From: Novipirellula artificiosorum
GTDB taxonomy: Bacteria; Planctomycetota; Planctomycetia; Pirellulales; Pirellulaceae
Direction: 5' to 3'
Length of the DNA: 64,000 bases
NCBI RefSeq assembly: GCF_007860135.1
Contig: NZ_SJPV01000001.1
Location: forward strand, 606,939-670,938
Shown here: positions 36,229-44,382 of the stretch, piece by piece
Layout of the letters: each line of letters starts with the position of its first letter
How positions within the stretch are numbered: position 1 is the stretch's first letter
Translations under genes and position numbers: made by a program
Notes under the pieces: model-generated
Database searches by the model: none
What the model was told of the DNA's origin: nothing
What the model saw: only the letters and a program-made list of their open reading frames with translations

Positions 36229-37329
36229 ATGCATATTCGCACTTTCCGAGCAGCCAGTCTTCAAGACGCTTTAGAGACCATCCGCCATCAAATGGGCGCG
36301 GACGCTTCAGTGCTGCACACGCGGCAAGTCCGCGATGGATGGATGGGCTGGCTAGGCCGTACCTATGTCGAAGTGACCGCTGGACTTCGCGATGGGGACG
36401 AATCGGCAGAACCTGGCCCAACCTTTGATGAGGACGCCGACGAACTGACCGATTGCGCCGCGCTGCCAATCCGTAGCGTCTATTTGAAGAACGAAGCCTC
36501 TTTACCTGGACCGCTCGAGTCCTATCGCGATCAGCTGATGGAATTTGGTGTGGCACCACGAACGGCGGATCGATGGTTGCAGGCGACCGAAAGCTTCACG
36601 GCCGGTTTGGGGGATTCCATTGGCGAACCGTGGATGGAGCATTTACAACGTTCCATCACGCGTGAACTGCGGATCGGAGGTCCGATTCGCACTCAGCCAG
36701 GCGCAAAACATATTGTCGCACTGGTCGGTCCCACGGGCGTTGGCAAAACCACTACGATCGCAAAGTTAGCCGCTGGGTTCCGTATTCAAGAACGTCGACG
36801 CGTCGGTTTGGTGACGATTGACACCTTTCGGATTGCAGCGGTGCAACAATTAGAGGCTTACGCCGAGATCATGGACTTGCCGATGGAGGTCGTCGAAAAG
36901 CCCTCCCAAATGCAGCCTGCAATCGAGCGACTGGGAGACGTCGATTTGGTCCTGGTCGATACGGCAGGACGAAGTCCATCGAGTGACGCTCGAATCGACC
37001 AGCTTGTCGAATTGCTTCGGACGGCCCAGCCAGATGAGACGCATTTAGTCATGGCGGCCACCAGCAGCGCCTCGACCATTCGTTCGGTGTTGAAAGGTTT
37101 CGCCCCCGCGCATCCAACCGCGGCCATCTTAACCAAGTTAGATGAGGCGAGCAGCACCGCAGGGGTGTTGTCAGCGATCACCGCATCGGACGACTTTGCC
37201 GGGATCCCGCTGAGCTATTTGACCCATGGCCAACAAGTCCCCGATGATATTCAAGTGGCAGAGGCCGAGCCGTTGCTGAAGAGATTATTGCCCGGCACCT
37301 TGACTCGAGAACAAATGGACGCGGCATAA
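36229..37329 (+). CDS. flhF: Flagellar SRP-like GTPase FlhF
   Basis: 366 aa. N-terminal domain MHIRTFRAASLQDALETIRHQMGADASVLHTR is typical of FlhF. The GTPase (G) domain has P-loop GPTGVGKTTTIAKLA (about 163-177), TIDTFRIAAVQQLEAYAEIM, DTAGRSPSS and TKLDEASS. FlhF fixes the number and polar position of flagella. Its usual partner gene flhG does not follow; instead a small membrane-protein gene and fliA do. It starts 70 bp after flhA. Confidence 0.95.
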   Translation: MHIRTFRAASLQDALETIRHQMGADASVLHTRQVRDGWMGWLGRTYVEVTAGLRDGDESAEPGPTFDEDADELTDCAALPIRSVYLKNEASLPGPLESYRDQLMEFGVAPRTADRWLQATESFTAGLGDSIGEPWMEHLQRSITRELRIGGPIRTQPGAKHIVALVGPTGVGKTTTIAKLAAGFRIQERRRVGLVTIDTFRIAAVQQLEAYAEIMDLPMEVVEKPSQMQPAIERLGDVDLVLVDTAGRSPSSDARIDQLVELLRTAQPDETHLVMAATSSASTIRSVLKGFAPAHPTAAILTKLDEASSTAGVLSAITASDDFAGIPLSYLTHGQQVPDDIQVAEAEPLLKRLLPGTLTREQMDAA

Positions 37330-37342
37330 GGGCAGGGCAGGG
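37330..37342 (+). other. Two overlapping KOPS-like octamers (plus strand)
   Basis: GGGCAGGG at 37330-37337 and 37335-37342, right after the flhF stop. Being partly non-coding, it is not forced by protein sequence. Confidence 0.55.
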
Positions 37343-37593
37343 GAGAGCGATGATCTTGCCACCGCTACCTGATACGAACAAAACAAACACGTTGAATCCC
37401 ATTATTGTCAAAAAGAAAATTCAGGTTCATCCAACCGATGTCCGATACAGATACAGAGGCAACTCGCAGCGATCGAAAGGGTCCTTGAATCCATTTTTTT
37501 AATGCGTGTTGCACTGCTTTAACCGATCAAAGCAGGATGAGAAGAAAAGAACAAGTTCCGTTTTCCCTATGCTTTCACAGGATTGTTTGAACA

Positions 37594-37866
37594 TTGACAC
37601 GAAGCTTCGCATTATGCCTTGGTGCTCTTGCAATGGCTTTGGTGGTCGTACGAGGGGCCCTGTTCGGCGAGTTGGCCGATCAAGTTGCCAGCGAGGCGAT
37701 CATGGCACTGTTGGTGTTCACCGCAATCGGTTGGATCGCAGGATGGATCGCAGATTACTTGGTTCGCGACGCAGTGGAGGTCTCCTTTCGACGCCGAGTC
37801 GATTGGTACCGCCAAGGGGTTGCTGAATCGGTCAGATTAGAGAACAAGCCGTCTGAGGAATCATGA
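37594..37866 (+). CDS. Small membrane protein between flhF and fliA
   Basis: 90 aa from a TTG with AGGA eleven bases upstream. Two hydrophobic helices (about 5-24 and 36-56, the second GWIAGWIADYLV) are followed by a charged tail (SFRRRVDWYRQG). It occupies the position where flhG is found in many flagellar operons but is not an ATPase. Probably an uncharacterised flagellar accessory protein; the reading frame is supported by context and composition only. Confidence 0.6.
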   Translation: MTRSFALCLGALAMALVVVRGALFGELADQVASEAIMALLVFTAIGWIAGWIADYLVRDAVEVSFRRRVDWYRQGVAESVRLENKPSEES

Positions 37867-38075
37867 ACATGGATGTTCAACAAACGTTCCTCAGGTGGTC
37901 TCCATGACGGTCTTGGCTTTTGTCGGCACGGATGCCAACGAAGCCAAACCGTCCTGGATTTAATAAAGTGTCGATGGAATGAGGCCAGTGCAGATTCGCT
38001 CGGGTGTCATCGATCGTCCACAAAGCGGACTCGCATGAAGTGAGCCCTATACATTTTTTGGTCACGGAGGATTGG

Positions 38076-38873
38076 ATGGCAGCCACAGTCACAACCGACG
38101 AAGAAATCCTGCAAGTCTGGAAAGATTTTAAGCAGATCACCAAGGACTCGCCGGACTACGAAGACTTACGCAATCGGTTGGTTGAGCGGTACATGCCGTT
38201 GGTTCGCTACAACGGCGAACGGATCTGGCAGCGATTGCCGGATGGCGTCGAACTGGACGACCTGATCAGCGCCGGCATTTTCGGTCTGATGGACGCCATT
38301 GACGCCTTCGACATGGAACGTGGCGTTAAATTCGAAACCTATTGCGTGCCGCGAATCCGCGGTGCAATGTTGGACGAACTGCGTACGATGGACTGGGTTC
38401 CCCGACTCGTCCGCAGCAAGGCAAGTAAGTTAGCCGTCGCCAAAAAGGAACTCGAAACGAGGCACGGTCGAGCTCCGACGAACCAAGAGCTTTCCGAAAA
38501 GATGGAAATCTCACTCGCCGAACTCGAAAAGATGCAGACCGATGCAAACGCGGTCGGCGTCGTGTCGCTGAACAAGAAGTGGTACGAAACGGACAGCTAC
38601 AAAGATGTCCGCGAGATCGACATTCTTGAAGACAAGAAGGGCGAGGATCCAACGATCCGAGTGCAAAAAAACGACTTGATGCGGTTGGTCACCAAGGGAC
38701 TCAATCGAAACGAACGCTTGATCATCATTCTTTATTACTACGAAGAATTGACGATGAAAGAGATCGGCGCGACGTTGGATTTGTCGGAATCACGAGTCAG
38801 CCAAATGCACACGTCGATTGTCAACCGTTTGCAACAACAACTGGCACCCCGGCGCGTTGAGTTCGGGACCTAG
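38076..38873 (+). CDS. fliA: FliA/WhiG-family sigma factor (sigma-28)
   Basis: 265 aa. The ATG at 38076 has GGAGGA five bases upstream, so the longer frame to 38004 is rejected. Region 2 is YMPLVRYNGERIWQRLPDGVELDDLISAGIFGLMDAIDAFD ... YCVPRIRGAMLDELRTMDWVPR; region 3 covers about 110-165; region 4 is NRNERLIIILYYYEELTMKEIGATLDLSESRVSQMHTSIVNRL. This class directs late flagellar genes. No anti-sigma FlgM gene is next to it. A clear terminator follows. Confidence 0.95.
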   Translation: MAATVTTDEEILQVWKDFKQITKDSPDYEDLRNRLVERYMPLVRYNGERIWQRLPDGVELDDLISAGIFGLMDAIDAFDMERGVKFETYCVPRIRGAMLDELRTMDWVPRLVRSKASKLAVAKKELETRHGRAPTNQELSEKMEISLAELEKMQTDANAVGVVSLNKKWYETDSYKDVREIDILEDKKGEDPTIRVQKNDLMRLVTKGLNRNERLIIILYYYEELTMKEIGATLDLSESRVSQMHTSIVNRLQQQLAPRRVEFGT

Positions 38874-38922
38874 TCGGTATCCGGCGACGCCGTTTCCCGA
38901 GTCATTCCATCGATGAAAGCAG

Positions 38923-38953
38923 AGGCGATTCCATGATCGGGATCGCCTTTTTT
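38923..38953 (+). terminator. Rho-independent terminator of fliA
   Basis: aggcgattcc (38923-38932) pairs with gggatcgcct (38939-38948), with one G-U in RNA, around a 6-nt loop, followed directly by five T. It begins 50 bp after the fliA stop. Confidence 0.85.
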
Positions 38954-38984
38954 CGTAAGCTCTGGTCGGGTCCTCAGCGTTCCG

Positions 38985-39006
38985 CTGCTGCACTACAATG
39001 CAGCAG
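38985..39006. other. Perfect 8-bp hairpin
   Basis: ctgctgca (38985-38992) and tgcagcag (38999-39006) around ctacaa. It lies after the fliA terminator and before the second inverted-repeat element; function unknown. Confidence 0.4.
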
Positions 39007-39075
39007 CCGGATGCATGACTTCGTTCTTTGAATCTAGGGTTCGGGCTGTAGCGTTAAATCTGGACAATCCACGAG

Positions 39076-39167
39076 CTGGACAGCGACAATTTGTGAGCGG
39101 CGAGGCGCTCAGCCTGAGATTGATTCGGCAAACGACGGTAAATCGCCCACGAAGTGGCGCTGTCCAG
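39076..39167. mobile_element. Short terminal-inverted-repeat element (MITE-like), copy 2
   Basis: 92 bp. Left end ctggacagcgacaa; right end reverse-complemented ctggacagcgccac. Relative to copy 1 (2760-2899) it is inverted and lacks 48 bp of the inner hairpin; the shared blocks include gtgggcga, taccgtc and cctcgccgctca. It lies between fliA and a glycosyltransferase gene. No target duplication found. Confidence 0.65.
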
Positions 39168-39208
39168 CCTAGAAAGTAAAAACCAACGCGAAACAGGGAC
39201 GACGACCA

Positions 39209-40390
39209 GTGCGAATCTGCCATATTATCACTCGAATGATCATTGGTGGCGCACAGGAAAACACACTGCTGAACTGCTTGGACCTGATGCGTGACTATGG
39301 TGATGACGTATTGCTCATCACAGGACCGGAGGTCGGACCCGAGGGTGACTTGCTGAGCGAGGGCAGGGCAGGGGACCTTCGAATTGCCAAACTCGATCAC
39401 CTTCTTCGTGCGATCAACCCGATCCATGACATCAAAGCACGATCCGAGTTACGGCAAACGATCCGCGAATTTGGCCCCGATGTGGTTCACACCCACAGTG
39501 CCAAAGGCGGCATCTTAGGCCGAGCGGTTGCATGGGGCGAAGACGTTCCCGTGGTGGTCCACAGCGTGCACGGGGCGCCATTCCATCCCTATCAATCCGC
39601 GATCACGCGAAGCATTTATCGAAACTGCGAGCGCTGGGCCGCAAAACGCTGCCATCATCTGATCAGCGTTGCCGATGCCATGACCGATTTAATGGTCAAC
39701 GCCGGAGTGGCGCCGCGAGAGAAATTCACGACGATCTACAGCGGCATGGATGTCGAACCGTTCTTGAACGCGGAACAGCACCGCCAGCGCATTCGGAATC
39801 GGTTCGGTTGGAATGACAACCATGTTGTGATCGGAAAGATTGCGAGGCTCTTTCACTTGAAGGGGCACGACGATTTGATCTCGGCTGCCGTCGACGTGGT
39901 GCGGCGGGTTCCCGAGGTTCGATTCCTGTTGGTGGGTGATGGAATTCTGCGTGAGACGTTGACAGCCCGAATGGAGTCACTTGGACTTGGAGAGCATTTT
40001 CGATTTTCGGGCCTCGTGCCACCCAGTGAGGTTCCGGCGATGATCGGGGCGATGGACGCATTGGTACACACCTCCTACCGCGAGGGCTTAGCTCGAGCAT
40101 TACCACAAGCCTTGATCGCTGGTCGGCCGGTCGTCAGTTATGACATCGACGGGGCCCGCGAAGTGGTGGTCTCGGACGAGACGGGTTACCTGGTTCCAGC
40201 GGGGAACCTTGGCCAATTGGCGGACGCACTCTCGAAATTGGCCTCCGATTCGTCGCTGCGGCAACGGATGGGGAGGACCGGGCAGAGCCGTTATACCGAG
40301 CGGTTCCGGCATCAAACGATGACGCAGCAAATCCGCGATCTGTATGTCAAACTGTCCGACCTTTCAGGATCGGGCAAAATTCAACTATGA
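39209..40390 (+). CDS. Glycosyltransferase family 4 protein (GT-B fold)
   Basis: 393 aa, GTG start. N-terminal acceptor domain (RICHIITRMIIGGAQENTLLNCLDLM) with the Gly-rich loop, VVHTHSAKGGILGR and VVHSVHGAPFHP. The C-terminal donor domain starts near 200: KIARLFHLKGHDDLISA, LLVGDG and REGLARALPQALIAGRPVVSYDIDGAREVV, with Glu of the EX7E-type motif (the second position is Gln here). It should add a sugar to a lipid- or surface-linked glycan. It is 41 bp after the inverted-repeat element, and the next gene is an unrelated kinase 68 bp downstream. Confidence 0.9.
   Translation: MRICHIITRMIIGGAQENTLLNCLDLMRDYGDDVLLITGPEVGPEGDLLSEGRAGDLRIAKLDHLLRAINPIHDIKARSELRQTIREFGPDVVHTHSAKGGILGRAVAWGEDVPVVVHSVHGAPFHPYQSAITRSIYRNCERWAAKRCHHLISVADAMTDLMVNAGVAPREKFTTIYSGMDVEPFLNAEQHRQRIRNRFGWNDNHVVIGKIARLFHLKGHDDLISAAVDVVRRVPEVRFLLVGDGILRETLTARMESLGLGEHFRFSGLVPPSEVPAMIGAMDALVHTSYREGLARALPQALIAGRPVVSYDIDGAREVVVSDETGYLVPAGNLGQLADALSKLASDSSLRQRMGRTGQSRYTERFRHQTMTQQIRDLYVKLSDLSGSGKIQL
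39361..39373 (+). other. Two overlapping KOPS-like octamers (plus strand)
   Basis: GGGCAGGG at 39361-39368 and 39366-39373, the last plus-strand copies before the polarity switch. Confidence 0.55.
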
Positions 40391-40458
40391 TAGGGGCCTG
40401 GACCTGGCAAGCGCAACGTCCGGCTCCCTTTTCGTCTTGACCTCTGACTGATTGACTG

Positions 40459-41463
40459 ATGACAAAAACTCGCGACTTTCTTGGCCCGTACCGGTTGGCC
40501 CGCCTGATTCGTGCCGGCAGCACATGTGATGTCTGGGAAGCGATCGACGAAAATGACCAACAGCGATACGCGCTGAAGTTGCTCAAACCGTCGGCTCGCG
40601 ACAACCGCTCGGAAATCGCTTTGCTGAAACATGAATACGCGGTCGCTTCCGATCTGCACAGTCCACGAATCATCAAGGTCTATGATTATCGAGTGGAAGC
40701 GGGAACACCCTTTATCGCGATGGAATTGTTCAGCGAACTGAACATGAAACAAGCACTTCGCCGAGGCCCCGATTCCTTGGCGTACATTCTCGACAAGGTC
40801 GTCTCGCAGGCAGCCGAAGGTCTGTATTTCATGCACACCAAGAACTGGCTGCACCTGGATATCAAGCCCGACAACTTTTTGGTGAGCCGTGATGGGGAGA
40901 CCAAACTGATCGACTTCACGATTGCCGAGAAAAAGAAGACAGGGCTCAGCAAACTGTTCCATAGCAGTTCCAAGATGGCGAAGGGGACACGCAGCTACAT
41001 GTCGCCCGAACAGATTCGTTCGAAATTATGCGACGAGCGTTCGGACGTATACAGCTTTGGGTGCGTGTTGTTTGAAGCATGCACGGGCAAGCCACCTTTC
41101 ACAGGAGACACGCCGAACGATTTGCTGAACAAGCACTTGACCGCATCGATCCCCAGCCCGATCGTCTACAACGATAACGTGAGCAAAGACTTCGCCGACT
41201 TGATTCGTCATATGATGGCGAAGAAACCCGATAGTCGCCCGTCGTCGATGTGGGAGTTCTTGAAAAAGTTTCGCACGATCGAGCTATTCAAGAAGCGGCC
41301 GCGCATTCCTGAGGTGAGTGTCTTCGACAGCATGCCAGGCATCCGTGGCGCCGAAGACATGCTTCGCAAAGGGCCGAGCTTGGAAGTCCAGACGGATGAC
41401 GTTACCAAGCCAGCAAAAACCGATGACGAGCAAGCCCAGAAAAAGGAAGACGACAAAGCATGA
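40459..41463 (+). CDS. Serine/threonine protein kinase encoded with accA
   Basis: 334 aa, soluble. Kinase domain about 10-275: the glycine loop is weak (IRAGSTCDVWEA), beta-3 Lys in YALKLLKP and helix-C Glu are present, and the catalytic loop is HLDIKPDN, a non-RD kinase. DFG is replaced by DFT (KLIDFTIAE). The activation segment ends in TRSYMSPEQ and DVYSFGCVLFE is intact. The C-terminal 60 residues are acidic and lysine-rich. The stop overlaps the accA start by 4 nt, so kinase and acetyl-CoA carboxylase subunit are coupled. I infer phospho-control of fatty-acid synthesis; activity with DFT needs proof. Confidence 0.9.
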   Translation: MTKTRDFLGPYRLARLIRAGSTCDVWEAIDENDQQRYALKLLKPSARDNRSEIALLKHEYAVASDLHSPRIIKVYDYRVEAGTPFIAMELFSELNMKQALRRGPDSLAYILDKVVSQAAEGLYFMHTKNWLHLDIKPDNFLVSRDGETKLIDFTIAEKKKTGLSKLFHSSSKMAKGTRSYMSPEQIRSKLCDERSDVYSFGCVLFEACTGKPPFTGDTPNDLLNKHLTASIPSPIVYNDNVSKDFADLIRHMMAKKPDSRPSSMWEFLKKFRTIELFKKRPRIPEVSVFDSMPGIRGAEDMLRKGPSLEVQTDDVTKPAKTDDEQAQKKEDDKA

Positions 41464-42461
41464 GCGCAGGACCAGGACTCGAATTCGAGAACGAAATTGC
41501 CGAGCTTGAAAGCCAGATTGCGACGTTTGAGCGACAAACCGAGCGAAGTGACGAAATCGACAAAGAGATTCGGTCACTGCGGCTGCAATTGATCGATACG
41601 CTTCGTCAAGTTTACGGCTCACTCGATGCATGGCAGACCGTGCAAGTGTCGCGCCACAAAAATCGACCGTACACTCGCGACTACTTGAACCTAGCGTTCG
41701 ACGAATTTGTCGAACTCTACGGCGACAAGCACTTTGGCGACGACCGGGCCATGCTGTCGGGTTTCGCCAAACTCGATCGCTTCAAAGTCATGGTGCTGGG
41801 TCATCAAAAAGGTCGAACGTTCAAAGAACGGGCCGCCTGCCACTTCGGCTGTGCTCACCCGGAGGGCTACCGCAAAGCCATGACCAAAATGCGGCTCGCA
41901 GAAAAGTACCAGTTGCCACTGATTTGCTTTATCGACACGCCCGGCGCCTATCCCGGGATCGGCGCCGAAGAACGTGGTCAGGCTCAAGTGATCGCCGAAA
42001 GCATGTTCATGATGAGCCGTCTGAAAACACCGATTATTTGCATTGTGATTGGTGAAGGCGGTTCTGGCGGTGCGCTTGGCATTGGGCTCGGCGATCGCGT
42101 CGCGATGCTTCAGCACGCTTACTACAGCGTGATTAGCCCAGAAGGCTGTGCGGGCATTTTGTGGAAAAGTCACGAGCATGCTCCCAAAGCGGCCGCCGCG
42201 CTACGGTTCACCAGCAGCGACTTGTCTCGGTTCGGCGTGGTCGATGATGTGATCGAAGAACCGCTCGGCGGCGCCCACCGTGATCACCACCAAATGGCCT
42301 CACGATTGAAGAGCTATCTGTCACGAACGCTGTCGGATTTAGAGACGCGATCGATCGAACAATTGGTCAACGAACGCTACGAAAAGTTCCGCCGCATCGG
42401 CGTCTTCCTGGAAGACCCTTCCAGCTCCATGACGCCATCGCCGGTCACGAACGAAGCTTGA
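41460..42461 (+). CDS. accA: Acetyl-CoA carboxylase carboxyltransferase, alpha subunit
   Basis: 333 aa. Carboxyltransferase fold with the N-terminal coiled segment (EFENEIAELESQIATFERQ) and conserved blocks RPYTRDYLNLAFDEFVELYGDKHFGDD, FIDTPGAYPGIGAEERGQ and GEGGSGGALGIGLGDRV, then PEGCAGILWK. With AccD and biotinyl AccB it makes malonyl-CoA. accD is not in the window. Translation is probably coupled to the kinase gene by the ATGA overlap. It ends 39 bp before the dif-like site. Confidence 0.96.
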   Translation: MSAGPGLEFENEIAELESQIATFERQTERSDEIDKEIRSLRLQLIDTLRQVYGSLDAWQTVQVSRHKNRPYTRDYLNLAFDEFVELYGDKHFGDDRAMLSGFAKLDRFKVMVLGHQKGRTFKERAACHFGCAHPEGYRKAMTKMRLAEKYQLPLICFIDTPGAYPGIGAEERGQAQVIAESMFMMSRLKTPIICIVIGEGGSGGALGIGLGDRVAMLQHAYYSVISPEGCAGILWKSHEHAPKAAAALRFTSSDLSRFGVVDDVIEEPLGGAHRDHHQMASRLKSYLSRTLSDLETRSIEQLVNERYEKFRRIGVFLEDPSSSMTPSPVTNEA

Positions 42462-42500
42462 TCGGAGCGGCAGGACACGGCACTTTTCGACCGCCCCGCA

Positions 42501-42528
42501 ACGTCCGATAATGCCCCTTATGTTGTAT
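42501..42528 (+). other. dif: dif-like XerCD recombination site (putative replication terminus)
   Basis: 28 bp in the standard 11-6-11 layout: XerC-side arm acgtccgataa, centre tgcccc, XerD-side arm ttatgttgtat. The E. coli site has GGTGCGCATAA, TGTATA and TTATGTTAAAT; the inner parts (ATAA and TTATGTT) are identical. It lies in the 159-bp gap between convergent accA and cvpA and inside the interval where KOPS-like octamers switch strand. It is the only such site noticed in the window. Confidence 0.7.
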
Positions 42529-42620
42529 TAAGGATACGGTTTTCTCCGTGCAGGGCGCATTTCGCCTGTTGTGACTCTCCCATCACAGGCTGTAGCAAGG
42601 AACTCCTGCTCTCGCCAAGC

Positions 42621-43310
42621 TTACCGCTGGTACGTACCGCCCCAGGGTTGCTGGGCTTGGCGAGGTTGCGATTGATCTTGCAGAGCACCCGTTGCCGGTT
42701 CGCTCCAGAACGATTCGGGTAAAAAATCGCCGACTTGTTCTTGGGCGATCTGACTGCTGATTCGCTCGATCACGCCTTGGTCGCCGCCGGCTTCCGTCGC
42801 GTTGAATTTCTCTTCAAATCGATCCAAGTACGGCTGGACGACTTGCTGGATCTCTGGCGGGATCACCGATTCGCTACGTGTGAGCACGCCGGCGATGTAG
42901 TTACCACTTTTGCTTTCGACGATTCTCTCGCGCGCCGATGGACCCATCAACGTTACGGCAAAGAGCGTAATCAAGATGCAATACAGCGATCCTTTGGCCA
43001 GACCAAACAAAGCCCCGACCTGACGATCGAACTCTTTCAGCTTCAATCGATCGATCGATCCGCTGACCATCCGAAACGCCACCCAAACCACCAACGACGT
43101 ACCGATAAACAGAATCAGCATCGCCAAGAAACGGTTCCACGGCGGCTCGGCCTGAATCGATTCGCTGAACGGCTCGCGAAAGTGATACGCGACCAGATAG
43201 CTAACCACGATGGAGGCAATCGAGGCCAATTGCCAAGCAAACCCTTTGACAGCACCGAACAGCATCGCGCCGACGAGCACCACCAACATCACGATGTCGT
43301 AAATTTCCAC
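42621..43310 (-). CDS. CvpA-family membrane protein
   Basis: 229 aa from the GTG at 43310, with GGAAG six bases upstream; a TTG at 43328 is in frame but lacks such a site. Four helices (near 5-22, 29-45, 65-88, 105-125) match the CvpA core (YDIVMLVVLVGAMLFGAVKGFAWQLASI). The C-terminal third is soluble, ending in a Q/P-rich tail. CvpA is linked to colicin V production and, more broadly, to envelope stress and purine-related phenotypes; the mechanism is unknown. It converges with accA across the dif-like site. Confidence 0.85.
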   Translation of the reverse strand: MEIYDIVMLVVLVGAMLFGAVKGFAWQLASIASIVVSYLVAYHFREPFSESIQAEPPWNRFLAMLILFIGTSLVVWVAFRMVSGSIDRLKLKEFDRQVGALFGLAKGSLYCILITLFAVTLMGPSARERIVESKSGNYIAGVLTRSESVIPPEIQQVVQPYLDRFEEKFNATEAGGDQGVIERISSQIAQEQVGDFLPESFWSEPATGALQDQSQPRQAQQPWGGTYQR

Positions 43311-43537
43311 TTGAGCGCTTCCATGCAAAAAAGAGAAACAGGAGAGGGCGGTTTGCTAGCAAAAAAGGCAGCAAGTCGATCCAGTCTCCGCCATCCGAAT
43401 GCCCCGAGTGCGTGTACACCCGGTTTGCGGTTGGCAGTGTAGCGAAAGCCTTGGGACAAGCGAAGATCAATCGATGTGGCGATGGCTCCGTAGAATTCCG
43501 TATCAATAGACTGACGCACCGTCTTTCGATTGCACTC

Positions 43538-43545
43538 CCCTGCCC
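43538..43545 (-). other. KOPS-like octamer (minus strand)
   Basis: CCCTGCCC on the plus strand, that is GGGCAGGG on the minus strand; the first copy right of the dif-like site, and non-coding if the next gene starts at 43569. Confidence 0.55.
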
Positions 43546-43568
43546 TTTGCTTTCAATACCCAATTCAA

Positions 43569-44297
43569 GTGGCTGATTTCAAATCACACATCACCGGCAG
43601 CACGATGGTAGGCATCGCTTACGGCTATTGGGGCGTGACGAGCCAAGGGATGCCACTCGAGAGCAGTTTGTTGGCAGGGGGGCTTTGCAGCGTCAGCGGG
43701 ATGCTGCCCGACTTGGATAGTGACTCGGGCATCCCTCTCCGCGAGACAAGCATGTTTTGCGCGGCAATCGTTCCGATGTTGATGATCGACCGATTTCGCG
43801 ACTTGGAACTGTCCCACGAAGCCATGGCGCTTGCGGCCATGCTGATCTACATCGGCATCCGATTCATTCTTGTCGAGTTCTTCAAACGCTACACGGTCCA
43901 TCGCGGCATGTGGCACAGTATTCCGGCTGCCGCGAGCGCTGGGTTGCTGGCGTATCTGGTGATGCCGTGCCCAAGCGAAGCGATCCGGGTCTACAAGAGC
44001 ATGGCGGTCGTAACAGGCTTTGTCGTGCATTTGTGCATGGATGAGATTTGGAGCATTGATTTCAAACGGGGTCGCTTTCGATTGAAAAAGTCTTTCGGAA
44101 CAGCGCTCAAGTTTGTTGGCAACAAGCCACTGGCCAACCTATCGGTCTATGCCAAGTTGTTTCTACTGATCTATCTGGCATGGGGGGACCAGGGGATCCT
44201 ACAACGAATTCGGCAACGCGCCCGCTTGGACCAACCCTACATCGCCGAACCGCGTCCTGACCCATTGCCATGGGACAAGTGGTTACATCGGAGATAA
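43569..44297 (+). CDS. DUF457/YdjM-type membrane-bound metal-dependent hydrolase
   Basis: 242 aa. I choose the GTG at 43569 because relatives begin with ADFKSHITGSTMVG; the frame extends to 43530. Conserved acid and histidine motifs lie in SHITGS, LLPDLDSDSG-like SGMLPDLDSDSGIP, HRGMWHSIPAA and CMDEIWS, spread over about five helices. Family members are predicted metal-dependent hydrolases of the inner membrane, one of which (YdjM) is SOS-regulated in E. coli; substrate unknown. It is divergent from cvpA. Confidence 0.85.
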   Translation: MADFKSHITGSTMVGIAYGYWGVTSQGMPLESSLLAGGLCSVSGMLPDLDSDSGIPLRETSMFCAAIVPMLMIDRFRDLELSHEAMALAAMLIYIGIRFILVEFFKRYTVHRGMWHSIPAAASAGLLAYLVMPCPSEAIRVYKSMAVVTGFVVHLCMDEIWSIDFKRGRFRLKKSFGTALKFVGNKPLANLSVYAKLFLLIYLAWGDQGILQRIRQRARLDQPYIAEPRPDPLPWDKWLHRR

Positions 44298-44382
44298 CGC
44301 AGCCGACAGACTGACATCCACCACTCGGCCAAGACCACGAAAAGGGGTGCGGTATGGCGCTGAAGCCTCAACGCCATCACGA

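Noticed and set aside
38004..38075. 24-codon upstream extension of fliA
   Set aside because: The ATG at 38076 has a strong GGAGGA site at the right distance and the extension is not like sigma-28 N-termini.
42548..42589. Terminator between accA and cvpA from gcctgt and acaggc
   Set aside because: The stem has a bulge and no T-run on either strand, so I could not support it as a terminator; the gap is better explained by the dif-like site.
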